Below, one piece after another: positions 60,191-64,000 of a stretch of DNA of 64,000 bases. The translations under genes and the position numbers were made by a program. Each line of letters starts with the position of its first letter. The stretch's first letter is position 1. Source of the DNA: an uncultured Rhodospirillales bacterium (GTDB lineage Bacteria; Pseudomonadota; Alphaproteobacteria; Acetobacterales; Acetobacteraceae); contig CAILMF010000045.1 of assembly GCA_903835235.1 (NCBI GenBank), positions 1-64,000 on the forward strand, in the 5' to 3' direction. Under the pieces are notes generated by a model. That model was not told where the DNA came from. It did not search any database and was given only the letters and a program-made list of their open reading frames with translations.

Positions 60191-60194
<4 letters not shown>
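59682..60194 (-). CDS. ureJ: HupE/UreJ-family nickel permease
   Basis: The 170-residue protein has a signal-like N-terminus ([20 protein letters not shown]), the conserved [20 protein letters not shown] and [11 protein letters not shown] motifs, and six likely membrane helices. His residues in helices 1 and 4 are those expected to bind nickel. It follows ureG by ATGA overlap and should supply Ni2+ for urease. The stop overlaps the convergent thioesterase stop. Confidence 0.9.
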
Positions 60195-60814
<620 letters not shown>

Positions 60815-60887
60815 GACGCCGCCCGATGGTCGAAGTGCCCAGGGGCCTTGCCCCGGGGCGCGGAGAGCTGAATCGGTCGGCCCGGAT

Positions 60888-61574
60888 TCATGATCTGAAC
60901 AGCCTCGTGTATTGGGTTTCGTGGCGCATGGAGAGCAGGTCCAGCATCGGGCTCGCGGTGCCCAGGTCGTCCAGGTCGGCGGCCAACGCGGCTTGCGCGG
61001 CAGCATCCACGATAGGCTGCAACGCCGCGGTGGCCAACTGCCCGTCGGTCTGCCCCAGCGGCACGATCCGCACGCCGGCCGAGACCAGGTTGGCAGCAAA
61101 GGCGGCCAGCCAGGCGGTCACGCTGGCCAACAGCGGCACGCGCTGGAAGCCCGCCACGGCGCCGAAGGCCACCGGATGCGCAAGCCGGCCGCCATGCCGC
61201 GCGGCAAAGGCGGCGAAGCGTGCATCCGGCCAGGCGGTATTGGTGATGCTGGTAAAGGACGTGCCCTGCTGCATCGTCTCCAGCGCGGTTTCGGCGGTGC
61301 CGCGCCAGGCGGTGGCAAGCTGCGCCACCTGGTCCAGCACGCGCGGCTTGCCCGCCTGCGCCGCGCGATGCGCCGCCACCAGCAGGGCGCCGTCGATGCG
61401 CCCGGCGCCGTGGTTCAATACGGTGGTCACATAGGCCACCAGCCCATCCCGCCCGCGCACCAGGCCTTCCTCGACAGCGGTTTCCAGCCCGTGGCTGTAG
61501 CTGAAGGCGCCAACGGGATAGGCCGGCGAAAGCCAGGTCAGCAGGCGGTACAGCGCGGCGCTGTCAGTGCTCAT
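60888..61574 (-). CDS. ureF: Urease accessory protein UreF
   Basis: The 228-residue protein has the UreF motifs [40 protein letters not shown] and [20 protein letters not shown]. It regulates the UreG GTPase on apo-urease. The start at 61574 lies 11 bases inside the end of ureE. The C-terminus ([21 protein letters not shown] as two parts) is the conserved family end. Confidence 0.96.
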   Translation of the reverse strand: MSTDSAALYRLLTWLSPAYPVGAFSYSHGLETAVEEGLVRGRDGLVAYVTTVLNHGAGRIDGALLVAAHRAAQAGKPRVLDQVAQLATAWRGTAETALETMQQGTSFTSITNTAWPDARFAAFAARHGGRLAHPVAFGAVAGFQRVPLLASVTAWLAAFAANLVSAGVRIVPLGQTDGQLATAALQPIVDAAAQAALAADLDDLGTASPMLDLLSMRHETQYTRLFRS

Positions 61575-62072
61575 GGTCGTGATGGTGCGAATGCCCGTGG
61601 TCATGCGCGTGGTCATGGTGACGGTTGTGCTCGCCATAGGCGCCGCCTTCCGGGTTGAACGGCGCGTTCACCTGCTGCACCAGCGCGCCCAGCCCGCGCA
61701 GCATCGCCACGATCACATGGTCATCGCGGATCAGCAGCGTCTCGGCGCGGATCTCGGTCGGCAGGTGGCGGTTGCCCAGATGCCAGGCCAGCCGCGCCAG
61801 GCGCTCCGGCGTCTCGGCACTGATTTCCACGAGAGGCTCCGGCGCCGCCCGCACCAGCACCACGCCACCGGCTTCCAGCAACAGCCCGTCGCCATCGCGC
61901 AGCGCCACCGCCTCCTCCAGGTCCAGCAGGAAGGCCAGGCCCTTGGCGCCCACGTAGCGCCGGCGCCGGCGGAAGCGGTCGTCGAAATCCAGCGTCACGG
62001 TATCGCGCGCGGTGCGCTCCACCCAGCCGCCCGCCGGCAGCACTTTTATCGCGCGGGGAAGCGTGTCTTCGC

Positions 62073-62076
<4 letters not shown>
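61564..62076 (-). CDS. ureE: Urease nickel chaperone UreE
   Basis: The ~170-residue protein has the UreE domains ([60 protein letters not shown]) and a very His-rich tail with some eleven His in the last 21 residues ([18 protein letters not shown] at the end). The metal His of GNRHLP and the tail bind nickel. TTG 62076, overlapping the ureC stop by TTGA, is the likely start because no ATG fits. Confidence 0.93.
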
Positions 62077-63785
<1,709 letters not shown>

Positions 63786-63787
63786 GG

Positions 63788-64000
63788 TCAGAGCTTCCCT
63801 TCGGTTTCGCCGCGGAAGCCGTGCACCACGCGGTCGCCCGCCAGCGGCACCAGGCGCACGCGGCGGCGCTGGCCAGGCTCGAAGCGCACGGCGGTGCCGG
63901 CGGCGATGTCCAGCCGCTGGCCCTGCGCGGCGGCGCGGTCGAAGGCCAAGGCGGGGTTGGTCTCGGCGAAGTGGTAGTGGCTGCCCACCTGCACCGGACG
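63788..64000 (-). CDS. ureB: Urease beta subunit (5' end outside window)
   Basis: The visible 70 residues are the C-terminal part of Ure[41 protein letters not shown] and [12 protein letters not shown]. The N-terminal third is beyond the right edge. UreB forms the structural frame of the urease complex; ureA and ureD are expected further right. Confidence 0.96.
   Translation of the reverse strand, partial: RPVQVGSHYHFAETNPALAFDRAAAQGQRLDIAAGTAVRFEPGQRRRVRLVPLAGDRVVHGFRGETEGKL

Overview
The window looks like the chromosome of a GC-rich alphaproteobacterium. A Roseomonas-like member of the Acetobacteraceae is my best guess, from the high-GC codon use, the several tripartite-tricarboxylate (Bug-type) periplasmic binding proteins, the urease cluster and the style of the core genes. 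This placement is inference; no rRNA gene is present.

Positions 1 to about 29,870 are an accessory island. It carries a ParB-domain DNA methyltransferase cut by the left edge, small phage-like genes including a DUF6456-like protein, a degraded and an intact DUF3987 gene (the intact one has a primase-like N-terminus and follows an excisionase-like gene), and a truncated IS256-family transposase. Two exported proteins (PsiF-like and SH3) and a DUF2924 / large serine recombinase / HTH cassette follow. Tail-to-tail with the cassette is a seven-gene operon on the minus strand: DUF499 ATPase, a small protein, a Septu-like PtuA/PtuB pair, DUF1156 DNA methyltransferase, DUF932-like protein, and SNF2 helicase with a phospholipase-D-like N-terminus. 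Helicase, methylase and ATPase together match the Hma type of defence system, here with Septu embedded. The island ends just short of the 3' end of tRNA-Ser(CGA) at 30,016-30,105.

The most unusual stretch is 9,062-10,475, a gene-poor region between the primase-like gene and the transposase remnant. It holds at least five modules. In each, a 7-bp word is repeated four times, in alternating orientation, at offsets 0, 9, 21 and 66. The word differs from module to module while the spacing does not change. Additional half-modules and palindromes accompany them. I know of no described element with this layout.

From 30,355 the sequence is ordinary chromosome: rplU-rpmA-obgE, a PaaI-type thioesterase, two polysaccharide deacetylase-family genes, then a 2-oxoacid:acceptor oxidoreductase operon whose first gene is a FAD/iron-sulfur subunit. 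Positions 39.4-54.3 kb hold short, mostly divergent catabolic operons: four Bug-type binding proteins, each next to a different enzyme (lactonase-like hydrolase, FadH-like reductase, beta-hydroxyacid dehydrogenase, zinc-less alcohol dehydrogenase family reductase, class V aminotransferase, Asp/Glu racemase, M20 peptidases, PuuE-like deacetylase). Positions 54.4-59.7 kb form one tightly coupled operon: 6-phosphogluconate dehydrogenase, gluconokinase, RraA-like protein, acyl-CoA dehydrogenase, acyl-CoA ligase and thioesterase. The window ends in a urease operon on the minus strand (ureB-ureC-ureE-ureF-ureG and a HupE/UreJ nickel permease), cut inside ureB by the right edge.
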